Positions 1 through 7,852 of a stretch of DNA of 64,000 nucleotides are shown here, piece after piece. Source of the DNA: Pseudomonadota bacterium (lineage in GTDB: Bacteria > Pseudomonadota > Gammaproteobacteria > Steroidobacterales > Woeseiaceae); assembly GCA_022560695.1 (NCBI GenBank), contig JADFSP010000004.1:56530-120529 (forward strand). Direction: 5' to 3'. The position numbers and the translations under genes were made by a program. Position 1 is the first letter of the stretch; each line of letters opens with the position of its first letter. The notes under the pieces were generated by a model, which saw only the letters and a list, made by a program, of their open reading frames with translations, was not told the origin of the DNA and did no database searches.

Positions 1-51
1 TCCTTATCGTATCGATCATTCGCAGACTACCGTGTGTCGCATTTTTTGAGT

Positions 52-939
52 TCAGCCATCCCCGACCTCGCCGGCTTTCGGTGCATCACGAAATTCCGGC
101 AAATCGTGCAAATCCGGCTCGACGAAACGATCGCGCGCCTCTACCAAGGATAGCAAGCCGGACGAGTAATATGAATCGAGCATCGGCGAGTCGCGATCGG
201 CGATGTCGTCAATCCGTGCAGCAAACGACTCCCAGGCTTCGTCCGGCCACATGCGATCCGAGATAATACGGGAAAATGCTACCGTCACCGTCTCATGATA
301 CTCCTGCCGTCGATCCAATACTTCTGCGTTGAAACGCTTGATGCCGTCGCGGATCTTTTTGAGCGCCGCTGTACTGTCCATCCGGGACAAGTACAGCCAC
401 GCCATGCGCACGTGCGCCAAATGTGTCCACTCGGGCTCGGGTAACGTACATGCTTCGAAGCACCGCAGGAACTCGACGTCCTCGCGCGTCGGCAGGGGCT
501 TCGCGAAACACACACTGAAGCGACTGCCGACATAAGGCTCGTAAAGGGGCGTTGCAGCAAATCCGACGGAACGATAAAGGCCAAGTGCCTCCGGCTGTTT
601 GACGCCCGTTTCAAGCCGCAACACCCGGACTCCGTCGTCGGCGGCGATCGACTCGAGTTCGGCAAGCATTTCGCGCGACAGTCCGCGACCGCGGTATTCC
701 GGGCGCACGTACATGCGCTTGACCTCGACCGACCCGTCTTCGAGCGGCCGCAGCGCACCCGAGGCAACGGCCTTCTCATCGACGTAGCCGAGCAGGAACA
801 CGCCGCCGTTGTCAACGAAACCCTCAGCATCGATGCCGAAGACGGGCTCACCCGGATAGCGTTGCCGGTTATCGTCGTCGAGCGCGCGGATCAACTCCAT
901 CGCATGTGTCTCGGCGGGGTCCGCCGCCACAATTTTCAT
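52..939 (-). CDS. GNAT acetyltransferase fused to an uncharacterised C-terminal domain
   Basis: Predicted 295-residue cytoplasmic protein. Residues about 1-150 form a GNAT N-acetyltransferase fold: the acetyl-CoA loop is seen as RPEYRGRGLSREML, and LYRSVGF lies near the domain end. Residues about 155-290 form a second, mostly helical domain with THLAHVRMAWLYL, YHETVTVAF and RRFVEPDL-like segments; I recall such segments as a free-standing uncharacterised family, so this looks like a fusion. Substrate unknown. The start is the ATG at 939, which gives the normal GNAT beginning (MKIVAADPAE) and has a GGGGA just upstream; the frame is open further but that stretch runs into upp and is not conserved-looking. 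It lies 25 bp downstream of upp on the same strand. Confidence 0.8.
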   Translation of the reverse strand: MKIVAADPAETHAMELIRALDDDNRQRYPGEPVFGIDAEGFVDNGGVFLLGYVDEKAVASGALRPLEDGSVEVKRMYVRPEYRGRGLSREMLAELESIAADDGVRVLRLETGVKQPEALGLYRSVGFAATPLYEPYVGSRFSVCFAKPLPTREDVEFLRCFEACTLPEPEWTHLAHVRMAWLYLSRMDSTAALKKIRDGIKRFNAEVLDRRQEYHETVTVAFSRIISDRMWPDEAWESFAARIDDIADRDSPMLDSYYSSGLLSLVEARDRFVEPDLHDLPEFRDAPKAGEVGDG

Positions 940-964
940 CGCGTGTCCCCAACCCGCATCAGTC

Positions 965-1588
965 CTAGTGCGACGTGCCGAACAATCGATCGCCGGCATC
1001 CCCGAGGCCCGGAACGATGTACTTGTTGTCGTCCAGATGATCATCGATTGCGGCCGTGTAGACAGGCACATCCGGGTGTACTTTTTCGACGAGTGCCAGC
1101 CCCTCGGGACAGGTGACGATACAGATTACGACGATGTCCGTTGCGCCACTCTTCTTCAGCAGGTCAATCGCCGCATTCGTCGAACCCCCGGTTGCCAGCA
1201 TCGGGTCGATGATGATGCAGGTACCATTTTTTGTCTGCAGCGGCAAGCGATCGTAATAGCTCACCGGCAGTTTCGTTTCTTCGTCCCGATACAGGCCGAC
1301 AAACCCCACGCGCGCGGTCGGTACGAGTTCGAGAATGCCCTCGAGCATGCCGACGCCGGCGCGCAGGATCGGTACGACGACGAGATCGGTGTCGATTTTC
1401 TTGCACAACGCTTCGGCCAGCGGCGTCTGCACCGTGACTTCCCTGACCTTGATGTTCTTCAATGCCTCATAACAAAGAAACTGCGTGATTTCAGTTGCGA
1501 GCTCGCGGAATCGCTTGTGTTTTGTTTCTACGTCTCGAATGATCGCGAGCTTGTGTTGCACGCAGGGATGATCGATCAGTTCGTGCAT
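965..1588 (-). CDS. upp: Uracil phosphoribosyltransferase
   Basis: Converts uracil and PRPP to UMP in pyrimidine salvage. The 207-residue product has the family length and shows the hallmark segments VVPILRAGVGMLEG (mid-protein), IIDPMLATGGSTNAAIDLL (PRPP-binding loop) and the C-terminal YIVPGLGDAGDRLFGT. The frame is open upstream to 1885, but that part is out of family and overlaps the VOC gene antisense-free region; the ATG at 1588 gives the conserved start MHELIDHPCVQHKL. It is followed after 25 bp by the GNAT-fusion gene and preceded 13 bp upstream by the VOC gene, so the three may be co-transcribed. Confidence 0.95.
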   Translation of the reverse strand: MHELIDHPCVQHKLAIIRDVETKHKRFRELATEITQFLCYEALKNIKVREVTVQTPLAEALCKKIDTDLVVVPILRAGVGMLEGILELVPTARVGFVGLYRDEETKLPVSYYDRLPLQTKNGTCIIIDPMLATGGSTNAAIDLLKKSGATDIVVICIVTCPEGLALVEKVHPDVPVYTAAIDDHLDDNKYIVPGLGDAGDRLFGTSH

Positions 1589-1601
1589 GGTTGATGCTCC
1601 G

Positions 1602-1967
1602 TCAGGATTGTTCTTCGCCCCGGATGGTCGACCATATTGCATATTCAGTGCCGACCGGGTCAACGAATTGAAAGCGCCGACCTCCGGGGAAGGGAAAGAT
1701 GTCGCGGCTGATGGTTGCCCCCAGCTCCATGACACGGTCGCGATCACGTTCGAGATTCTCGCTATAAAAAACCACGAGGACCCCGTCGGCGGCGGTTGGT
1801 GTATCCGACCGGCGAAAACCGCCCTCGAGGCGACCGTCATTGAAACTAATGTAATCCGGTCCCCATTCCTGGAACGACCAGCCAAAGAGCGCGGCGAAAA
1901 AATCGCGCGCCTTAATCGGATCCGTCACCGGAATCTCGACGTAGTCAATGCGTTTTTCGACATTCAC
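1602..1967 (-). CDS. VOC (glyoxalase/bleomycin-resistance fold) family protein
   Basis: A 121-residue single-domain vicinal-oxygen-chelate protein. Visible features are the N-terminal strand DYVEIPVTDPIKARDFFAALFGW, the central ADGVLVVFYSENLE, and the C-terminal FQFVDPVGTEYAIWS, which matches the second beta-alpha-beta-beta-beta unit of this fold. The start is a GTG at 1967 with an AGGAG seven bases upstream. Metal-binding and substrate specificity cannot be read from the sequence; these small proteins include lyases, dioxygenases and binding proteins. Confidence 0.85.
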   Translation of the reverse strand: MNVEKRIDYVEIPVTDPIKARDFFAALFGWSFQEWGPDYISFNDGRLEGGFRRSDTPTAADGVLVVFYSENLERDRDRVMELGATISRDIFPFPGGRRFQFVDPVGTEYAIWSTIRGEEQS

Positions 1968-1997
1968 GTTATTACTCCTGCGTTACCTGGCTGCCTG

Positions 1998-2414
1998 TTA
2001 GCGCCTCTTGAGCCGCAGTATCGGTCTGTCGGCCGCAATCATGACAATACCGAACTCGCCTTCCAACTCATAGCGACCGCCGGCGAGCCGGCGCAGTCCG
2101 CTTATGGCACCGAGCCCGAGAACTGCAATCGCTGCGGCCACGTCCTGACTGTCGGACACGCCTTCGGACTCGATCCTCCGCGCGTGTGGAAATTCGATCA
2201 GCGCCGGCCTGATACAGACTTTCTCCGCCGGCCGTGGTTCTTCGTAGAACGGATGGTCGGGAGTCAACTGCACGTCAATGTCGATACACAGAGCTGCGCC
2301 CTCCAGGTGCCACGAAAGCACAAAAGAGCTCGTCAGGTCGACGGCTGCAAATTCGCGCAGCAGGCGCCAGTCTGTTGATCCGTCAAGGTTCACCATCGTT
2401 TTGTTCTCGCTCAT
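1998..2414 (-). CDS. Conserved-looking hypothetical protein
   Basis: A 138-residue soluble protein that I do not recognise. It has alternating strands and a charged C-terminus (RPILRLKRR), no signal peptide and no membrane segment. The ATG at 2414 (MSENKTMVNLDG) was preferred to a GTG 51 bases upstream, because the extra residues look unstructured. It sits between the VOC protein and the CsaA-like gene on the same strand, 30 bp from the former, so it may be the same transcript. Confidence 0.6.
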   Translation of the reverse strand: MSENKTMVNLDGSTDWRLLREFAAVDLTSSFVLSWHLEGAALCIDIDVQLTPDHPFYEEPRPAEKVCIRPALIEFPHARRIESEGVSDSQDVAAAIAVLGLGAISGLRRLAGGRYELEGEFGIVMIAADRPILRLKRR

Positions 2415-2489
2415 CGCCGGCTCTGTCCGGTTTCCGGCGATGTCGGCCGGAACATACGAACGCACGTTTTTTCTTGTCGGTCGTCCACT

Positions 2490-2828
2490 TTATGCGAGTC
2501 GCAGACCATTTTCCACGGGCCGCTCCGGAATAGCGAGCACGACGCTCCCGTCGTGTTGCACGAACCCGGTGACGAGACATTCTGACATGAACGGCCCTAT
2601 TTGCTTTTTCGGAAAATTGATCACGGCAACCACCTGGCGCCCGATCAATTCTTTTTTTGTATATAAATCAGTCAGTTGCGCGGACGACTTTCGCTTGCCG
2701 AGCGCCTCGCCGAAGTCGATCGTGAGTTTGTAAGCCGGCTTCCGCGCCTCCGGAAATGCCTCGGCGCCAACAATTGTGCCGATACATATCTCGATCTTGG
2801 AAAAGTCGCCCCAGGTTATTTCTGCCAT
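2490..2828 (-). CDS. CsaA-like tRNA-binding protein
   Basis: A 112-residue single-domain OB-fold protein of the CsaA/tRNA-binding family. It starts with the typical ITWGDFSKIEICIGTIV, has the conserved KPAYKLTIDFGE and SSAQLTDLY segments, then VVAVINFPKKQIGPFMSECLVTG. The family binds tRNA as a homodimer and, in Bacillus, CsaA has chaperone-like activity linked to protein export; which role applies here is not visible. Length is normal for the family. It lies in a run of small minus-strand genes. Confidence 0.88.
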   Translation of the reverse strand: MAEITWGDFSKIEICIGTIVGAEAFPEARKPAYKLTIDFGEALGKRKSSAQLTDLYTKKELIGRQVVAVINFPKKQIGPFMSECLVTGFVQHDGSVVLAIPERPVENGLRLA

Positions 2829-2873
2829 ATCCAGTCGTTCGCCTCCCGGCCGAGTGAGATCAGATACAAGTGA

Positions 2874-3382
2874 TTATTGGCCCGCGAAGTCGATCGCATA
2901 GAGGCATATGTCCTTTTCATCCTCGGGAAGGCGCAACATGCTTTCGTACTGTAGCCCGAGTTTTTCCAGCAAGCCGATCGAAGCCACATTCTCCGGCGAC
3001 ACGACGGCAACCACCCGTGTCAGCGCCAGATCGTCGCGCACATATTCCATGACCGCACTAGCCGCCTCGTAAGCGTATCCCTTTGAGCAAAATTCAGGCA
3101 GCAGTGCAAAACCGATGTCGGGTTCTTCGAGCCCGTCGCGGAAAAACAGGTCGCATATTCCGATCGGCGTGTCGTCGGACAGCACGGCAACGCGGAACGG
3201 ACCGAAGCCATGATCTTCGTATAATTTCATGGCCGCGTCCCTGAGAGTGTCTCGCGCTTGCACGGGCGTGCGGATACCGCGAACGCCGGGTCATTCCACA
3301 CTGCGAGCATCAGCCCGGCGTCGTCCAGAGTCAGCCAGCGCAGTTGCAGCCTCTCTGTTTGTAGTCGATGTCCGTTCTTCAT
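2874..3382 (-). pseudogene. GNAT acetyltransferase (RimJ/RimL-like) with a frame break near its N-terminus
   Basis: The C-terminal 129 codons (from a GTG at 3263) encode a GNAT core: PIGICDLFFRDGLEEPDIGFALLPEFCSKGYAYEAASAVM followed by SPENVASIGLLEKLG. The expected N-terminal part is present upstream in another frame: an ATG at 3382 begins MKNGHRLQTERLQLRWLTLDD and runs to WNDPAF near 3282, then stops at 3227. In intact relatives I would expect a few residues between NDPAF and the IRT segment; here they are missing and the frame changes, so a small frame-shifting deletion or a sequencing error lies at about 3275-3295. The remaining core could still be translated from the GTG, but it would lack the first strand and helix. 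Confidence 0.7.
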
Positions 3383-3460
3383 TGGTTTCAGTTTCAAACC
3401 ACGATCGCAACTTCACGATGAGCCAGTACGTCCGCCATTGTACCGGCTCCCCGGCGGCCG

Positions 3461-4582
3461 TCACGATTCCTTGACGAGTTCGATGTTGACGGCGAATTCG
3501 GACAATTCGTCCATGAACTCGCTGATTGAAAAAAGATTCAGGGCTGGAATGGCTCCACGTACGTCCAGTTCTCCGCGTAACAGTTTCCGCGCCAGGACAA
3601 TCGATGGCGTACACGGGATCTCGGGACCGTGATTACGTTCCGCCGTCAGATACCAGTTATACGCAATGCTATCGCCATCCTTGCCAATCCCCGCAACGCG
3701 AATGTGCATGCCTCCTCGATCGGAACCGAACATCATGAGCCGCCCGCCAACCGCCGCAACCAGCTGCGCATGACGTGACCAGTCCGAAATGATGTGCATT
3801 CGAGTAAGCCACGACATGACCCACAGCGACAATTGCTCCCACGGCGCCTCGAGCGCGGCGTGAAACGATACGGTCGTGACTCCCGGGACAAATTCAGGCA
3901 GCAACGAAAGATCCGGAACATCGCAAGCAGCCGACAGGCGACGCCCGAGGGCCGGGTAACGTTGCCAGCGCAGATCCTGCCAACCGTACACTGTGCGCCA
4001 CTCTCCGTCCCGCAAGGTCTTGAATGGACGGCCGCAATAACTCAGGACCGCAGCCACAGTGCCCTGTCCCCGCGGTGACTGATGCCCGGGCGCAATCGAC
4101 GACTCGATACTCTCGATACGACTGAAATGTGATTGTAACTCTTTGATGACGACACTCGACAGGCCCGGCAATGTACTGGCGCCGGAAACGAGCAACACGT
4201 CCGCTTCTTTGGCTGCCGAATCGAGTGAGCGGATATCGGTGACGAATTCACGACCGTCGGCAAGATCAATGTAGTGGCAGCGCGCAGCGATACAAGCGCG
4301 TGCAACACGGTAGTCCTGGCCCTGGTAGGGGCCGGCCGTGTGAATGAGTACCTGCGGCGCCAGCAGCCGCAGGTCATCCTCGAAGCTCGCGGCATCGCGC
4401 TCCAGTGCGGCTGCCGAGACCTGCACCGTATGCAACTCCGCACGAATTTCGCGGGCCAGCGCATCGGCTTTCGATTGACTGCGACTCGTGATAATTACGT
4501 CAATGTCGGGCAACCCGGCAAGCCGCCGGCAAATGCGCTCGCCGAACTGGCCGGTGCCGCCGAGAACGAGTACTTTCGACAT
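3461..4582 (-). CDS. Saccharopine dehydrogenase-like NAD(P)-binding protein
   Basis: A 373-residue protein with an N-terminal Rossmann motif VLVLGGTGQFGERI at residues 4-17, then IHTAGPYQGQDYRVARACI and CHYIDLADGREFV, all typical of the saccharopine dehydrogenase NADP-binding domain. The C-terminal half (YGWQDLRWQRYPALG, WLTRMHIISDW) is less conserved. The true substrate is unknown; most such bacterial proteins are not lysine-pathway enzymes. It starts at an ATG nine bases after the methyltransferase stop, so the two genes form an operon with the methyltransferase first. Confidence 0.8.
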   Translation of the reverse strand: MSKVLVLGGTGQFGERICRRLAGLPDIDVIITSRSQSKADALAREIRAELHTVQVSAAALERDAASFEDDLRLLAPQVLIHTAGPYQGQDYRVARACIAARCHYIDLADGREFVTDIRSLDSAAKEADVLLVSGASTLPGLSSVVIKELQSHFSRIESIESSIAPGHQSPRGQGTVAAVLSYCGRPFKTLRDGEWRTVYGWQDLRWQRYPALGRRLSAACDVPDLSLLPEFVPGVTTVSFHAALEAPWEQLSLWVMSWLTRMHIISDWSRHAQLVAAVGGRLMMFGSDRGGMHIRVAGIGKDGDSIAYNWYLTAERNHGPEIPCTPSIVLARKLLRGELDVRGAIPALNLFSISEFMDELSEFAVNIELVKES

Positions 4583-4591
4583 GTTGCGACC

Positions 4592-5248
4592 CTAACACCG
4601 TTTTGCGACGACGATTTCGGATGGAACGCCGAATGCCGACACCTTCGAGTGGTGCAGTACCTGCCATTCCGATGCCTGCAGAAACGGCAGCAGTTCGACG
4701 GGGCGGCAACCGCCGACCAGAGACGGGCAGTGAGTTTGAGTCCAGCTCACCGCGCCCGCCACGAATCGCGACGTGCGGTCGAACCCGTTGGACAGACCCG
4801 ACAGGCAGAGCAACCCGTCCGGGCGAAGCATGCGATGAGCTTCACGAAGCACGGCCCGGATGTCCTCATGCGCAAGCAGATCGAAGACGTAGTTTGAGAC
4901 AAATCGATCGTAGTGCCCGGCAGGCTCATCAACCGGAGGATCGCCCTCGGTCAGGATCACCTCAGCCCGCGACGAGTATGCCGCAAGGCGCGATGTGGCG
5001 AGCCGAATCATCTTCTGGCTAAGATCGATTCCACGGTAGCGCGCCGTGTCGGACAGGTGGTGCTCGAACAGACGCAGTGCAAAACGACCGGTCCCGCAAC
5101 CGAACTCGAAGACTGACTCCGCGCACGCAAAATTTCCGTGTTGCACAACCAGCGCGGTGGCGCGATCCTCGTAGAAACCCTGTGAGTCTTGCAACGAGCC
5201 GATGCGATCATACGTTCGCCTGGCTTCTTGATGGGAGAGTGTGCGCAA
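4592..5248 (-). CDS. Class I SAM-dependent methyltransferase
   Basis: A 218-residue methyltransferase. Motif I is VFEFGCGTGRFALRL (residues about 46-60), the acidic motif II region is YRGIDLSQKMIRLA, and YDRFVSNYVFDLL plus LREAHRMLRPDGLLCLSGLS give motifs III-IV of the Methyltransf_11/25 type. The substrate cannot be inferred. The only start that keeps the N-terminal helix is a TTG at 5248 with a weak AGGG upstream, so the start is uncertain. It precedes the saccharopine-dehydrogenase-like gene by nine bases. Confidence 0.8.
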   Translation of the reverse strand: MRTLSHQEARRTYDRIGSLQDSQGFYEDRATALVVQHGNFACAESVFEFGCGTGRFALRLFEHHLSDTARYRGIDLSQKMIRLATSRLAAYSSRAEVILTEGDPPVDEPAGHYDRFVSNYVFDLLAHEDIRAVLREAHRMLRPDGLLCLSGLSNGFDRTSRFVAGAVSWTQTHCPSLVGGCRPVELLPFLQASEWQVLHHSKVSAFGVPSEIVVAKRC

Positions 5249-5305
5249 GACCCTGGACTCAAGACCTATGGCCTGCCACGAAACGGCGCCGATCTTCTCG
5301 ACGAT

Positions 5306-5545
5306 TCATTTCGCGAGGAGTAGTGCAACATACGACAACACCTTGTAGCGCACGCCCGCGGCCAAGCCGGCGAGCAACAGCCAGATGCCGACATGGACTG
5401 CGGTTTCGCGCTCACGAACTTCTCCGAAAATGTAGACAAGGACGCCGCTCAGCGCCAGCCACAGGGACAACTGCCGCAGCGCCTCTAACTTGTTTTTCCG
5501 AATCCACTCGAACGGAGTTGGTTCGTGATGGATTGGATCTTGCAC
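5306..5545 (-). CDS. Small two-helix membrane protein
   Basis: A 79-residue protein starting at a GTG (5545) with an AGG about ten bases upstream; the frame also allows a TTG immediately after the preceding stop codon. After a charged N-terminus (EWIRKNKLEALRQL) there are two hydrophobic helices, LSLWLALSGVLVYIFG and HVGIWLLLAGLAAG, separated by a short charged loop. No family recognised. It follows the DUF1330-like gene and lies at the far end of the integron-like region, without an attC-like site after it. Confidence 0.5.
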   Translation of the reverse strand: MQDPIHHEPTPFEWIRKNKLEALRQLSLWLALSGVLVYIFGEVRERETAVHVGIWLLLAGLAAGVRYKVLSYVALLLAK

Positions 5546-5581
5546 AGGATAGCTGCCTATATAGTAGCGGCAGCGGATCAA

Positions 5582-6025
5582 CTAGACATCGACAGTTGGG
5601 GAATCCACCAAGGGCAGTAGCCGTGAGTCCATTAGCGCGGCAGTTCGATGTCCGAGGCCCTTCAAGAATTCCTGGTTAGATGCGAACGCAAAAAAATCGG
5701 CGACAGATTTCTGTCTAACGAGCAGCACCAAATCCCAACCCTTGCCCGGCGGGCCAATCAGGAAGTCTTCGCCCGTTCCAGAGTAAAGGACAGATCCGCC
5801 TGCAGCCTGTAAAAAGGGCAGCGTATGTTCCGCGTATTTTTGGTATGCATCCCGCCCCGAGATCGGTTCCGCAGGAGCCAGTTCCGGCGAAGCCGAGTAA
5901 TCCGCAACTTCGCGGAATCGAAGCAAATTGAGCATCACAACTTCACCACTGATATTTCTCGCAAGTAACGCCGCTGCGGCTTCATCGCTCGGATCAAGGT
6001 AGTTGCTACGGCTGGAATCCGGCAT
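5582..6025 (-). CDS. DUF1330-like (dimeric alpha-beta barrel) protein
   Basis: A 147-residue soluble protein. The segments VVMLNLLRFREVADYS, SGRDAYQKYAEHTLPFL and WDLVLLVRQKSVADFFAFASNQEFL followed by HRTAALMDSRLLPLV match the DUF1330/antibiotic-monooxygenase-like barrel family. Function unknown. A strong GGAGG lies six bases before the ATG at 6025. The gene begins 31 bp after the 3' end of the attC-like site at 6056-6155, so it has the position of a cassette gene, though I find no attC-like site after it. Confidence 0.8.
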   Translation of the reverse strand: MPDSSRSNYLDPSDEAAAALLARNISGEVVMLNLLRFREVADYSASPELAPAEPISGRDAYQKYAEHTLPFLQAAGGSVLYSGTGEDFLIGPPGKGWDLVLLVRQKSVADFFAFASNQEFLKGLGHRTAALMDSRLLPLVDSPTVDV

Positions 6026-6055
6026 TCATTGCCTCCTGATGTTGTTTGGTGTGCT

Positions 6056-6155
6056 GTCTAACGCCAAAGCCAACTGGATCACCAGCTTACGGGGCTGTTG
6101 TTACCTCTGCAAGAACCGCAGCTGAGGCCGGTCACGTTGGTCTGGCGCGTTGTGA
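6056..6155 (-). repeat. attC-like recombination site 3
   Basis: A 100-bp stretch beginning 22 bases after the stop of the secreted-protein gene at 6178. On the minus strand it ends in GTTAGAC (6062-6056), which fits the integron core GTTRRRY, preceded by the L'-like CCAGTTGGCTTTGGC; the other end carries TCACAAC, a poor match to the complementary core RYYYAAC. The last 22 bases resemble those of the sites at 7193 and 7741. Degenerate, so recombination competence is uncertain. Confidence 0.6.
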
Positions 6156-6177
6156 GGCATCCTTTCAGCACGAATCA

Positions 6178-6573
6178 TTATCGACGCAAGACAGATACAA
6201 CGATTGCGATGTCCAACTCGATCCTGGCGCTGTTCCACCGGTACTCTACGGGAATTCCGAATCCACCCTCAAAAGACAAACTGTCGATGTCCATCTGATA
6301 CCAATTACCTTGCAGGTTTTCAAATACAGTTACGACGACACTGAATTTTTCGTCGGATGCCGAGAAGATCGCCAATTCGATCCTGTAATCGTGGAATACG
6401 ATCGGAATAGCGTGGCCATCTCGCACCTGCGCTCTGCTCTGGGAATGGTATCGGTTGCCCTCGACTGTCAGAATAACGTCGTAGTTTGAACGAAAGACGA
6501 CTTCAGCGCCGACGTAGCTCGGAGCCGTACTGAGAATCAGGAAAACGAGAATTCTTGTCGTATGCTTCGCCAT
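6178..6573 (-). CDS. Secreted hypothetical protein
   Basis: A 131-residue protein starting at the ATG at 6573. Residues 1-23 form a signal peptide (basic MAKHTTR, then ILVFLILSTAPSYVGA), so the product is likely exported to the periplasm. The mature part is rich in beta strands (VVFRSNYDVILTVEGN, FSVVVTVFENLQGNWYQMD) and has no family I recognise. The open frame extends upstream to 6849, but that part overlaps the next gene and lacks protein-like composition. It precedes the attC-like site at 6155-6056 by 22 bp, as a cassette gene would. Confidence 0.6.
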   Translation of the reverse strand: MAKHTTRILVFLILSTAPSYVGAEVVFRSNYDVILTVEGNRYHSQSRAQVRDGHAIPIVFHDYRIELAIFSASDEKFSVVVTVFENLQGNWYQMDIDSLSFEGGFGIPVEYRWNSARIELDIAIVVSVLRR

Positions 6574-6775
6574 CGAATGCAGCCGGAACGGATACTTAAT
6601 GTCTGGACGAACTTGAACCCAGGGTACGGCGCGGCTCTTGCGAATGCGGGAATCGTGACATGGGCCGAGTTTCAGGTGCGGCGAACTGTTATGCAACATC
6701 GACGTCTGGGGTCCGGATATCAACTTGAAGTAACGGTAGAAATCGACCAGGGATGCTTGCGTGTGCTCAAATACT

Positions 6776-7189
6776 TCATCTCGAATCCAACGTAAATTCG
6801 CACTCGTGATAGAACGTATTATCCAACTCCGTCTCCACATTCTCGGCAAGAATCAAATGATAGAGTCCTGGTCCATCGAGGATGGGGACCAATTTCGATT
6901 GGCCATTTTCGTAAACCGTTCCACGAGACAGTGACGTTATTTCGAAAGTGTCGAGATTGCTGAAGTCCTCCGATTCAGGAAATTTGTGTTCGATATCGTC
7001 CGTCCGGAGCCAGACCGTCGGCTTGCCAGGGCGATGCAGGATCAATTCCTTCGGATGGGGAGTAACGACATTTATCCGGACAGTCGCCTCGCCTTTTGCC
7101 ACAGATGGCGTGCATTGCATTGATTGATCGGCAGCACTATGTCCAACGAGAAGCAAACAAATTACAGCCGATAGCGCTCGGATTGGCAT
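6776..7189 (-). CDS. Secreted hypothetical protein
   Basis: A 137-residue protein with a signal peptide (MPIRALSAVICLLLVGHSAAD) and two cysteines in the mature part (QCTPSV near the N-terminus and HECEF near the C-terminus) that could form a disulphide. The ATG at 7189 lies only three bases after the GTTGGGC core of the attC-like site, and no separate ribosome-binding site is visible. No family recognised. With the gene at 6178-6573 it forms one two-gene interval between attC-like sites; no site is visible between them. Confidence 0.6.
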   Translation of the reverse strand: MPIRALSAVICLLLVGHSAADQSMQCTPSVAKGEATVRINVVTPHPKELILHRPGKPTVWLRTDDIEHKFPESEDFSNLDTFEITSLSRGTVYENGQSKLVPILDGPGLYHLILAENVETELDNTFYHECEFTLDSR

Positions 7190-7192
7190 GAC

Positions 7193-7295
7193 GCCCAACG
7201 TTTAAGCCAACTTGATGGCCAGCGTACGACGCGATTCCTGCGGATGCAAGATGCGTGGCGGAAGCCGCGAAAGCCAGTGCAGCACATTGCTGGGC
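7193..7295 (-). repeat. attC-like recombination site 2
   Basis: A 103-bp stretch starting 19 bases after the stop of the cupin pseudogene. On the minus strand it ends in GTTGGGC (7199-7193), a fit to GTTRRRY, preceded by CAAGTTGGCTTAAAC. The distal end has GCCCAGC (one base off RYYYAAC) followed by AATGTGCTGCACTGGC, which aligns with the same side of the site at 7741-7842. Size and position between cassette-like genes fit an attC. Confidence 0.68.
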
Positions 7296-7313
7296 CATAC
7301 ATTGAGGAAATCG

Positions 7314-7664
7314 CTAAATCTCAATTTTCGTTGCCGCCGTCGCTTGATCACCCGTGTTTGGCGTACTGTGTGGTTCAATGAGCAATAGCTCGGCTTCGTC
7401 GATCGCAACCGGGCAGTGCTCCACCCCTTTTGGTACAACAAATAGTTCCCCTTCGCCAAGATGGACATCCCTGTCACGAAGTTTGATAGTGACCTGGCCC
7501 TTAATGACGAGGAAAAAATCATCCGTGTCAGGATGCGAATGCTAGTTGAACTCACCCTTGACCTTAACGACCATAACGTCGTGCCCATTGAAATCGGCGA
7601 CGATTCTCGGTGACCAGTGCTCAGAGAACAGTGCCAATTTGTCTTTGAGGTTTACAGCGCTCAT
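7314..7664 (-). pseudogene. Small cupin protein gene with an in-frame amber codon
   Basis: Read from the ATG at 7664 the frame gives a 116-codon cupin with one internal stop: codon 41 is TAG (7544-7542). Upstream are SEHWSPRIVADFNGHDVMVV and VKGEFN; downstream, in the same frame, HSHPDTDDFFLVIKGQVTI, then LGEGELFVVPKGVEHCPVA. Relatives typically have a tryptophan directly before the HSHP metal motif, so TGG to TAG is the simplest change. Both cupin motifs are otherwise complete, which suggests a recent mutation, suppression, or a sequence error. It occupies one interval between attC-like sites. Confidence 0.75.
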
Positions 7665-7740
7665 ATTGGGGTCCGACGTGAAATTTTCGACGTTATCCCG
7701 TGTGGCTTTTTGATCGCCCAGCGCTTGAATTTCTACTGCG

Positions 7741-7842
7741 GCCTAACGGCTAAGCTAACTTGCGCTTAGTAACTGTGCAGCGGTTGCCCAATGCAAGGCG
7801 GGTGACAGAAACCAGGGCGGCAATTGCAGCGCGTTGTTAAGT
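7741..7842 (-). repeat. attC-like recombination site 1
   Basis: A 102-bp site lying 10 bases after the stop of the gene remnant at 7853. On the minus strand it starts with ACTTAAC (a full RYYYAAC core) followed by AACGCGCTGCAATTGCC, and ends with CAAGTTAGCTTAGCC then GTTAGGC (7747-7741), a full GTTRRRY core. This is the best-preserved of the three sites. It is the one nearest the integrase gene. Confidence 0.72.
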
Positions 7843-7852
7843 GGCGCTTGTA

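Noticed and set aside
5077..5679. A 200-codon plus-strand frame across the methyltransferase start and the small membrane protein
   Set aside because: It is opposite two better-supported frames and is Arg/Ser/Pro-rich, without motifs.
7202..7588. A 128-codon minus-strand frame overlapping the cupin pseudogene
   Set aside because: The cupin frame has clear family motifs; this is an alternative frame that also covers the attC-like site.
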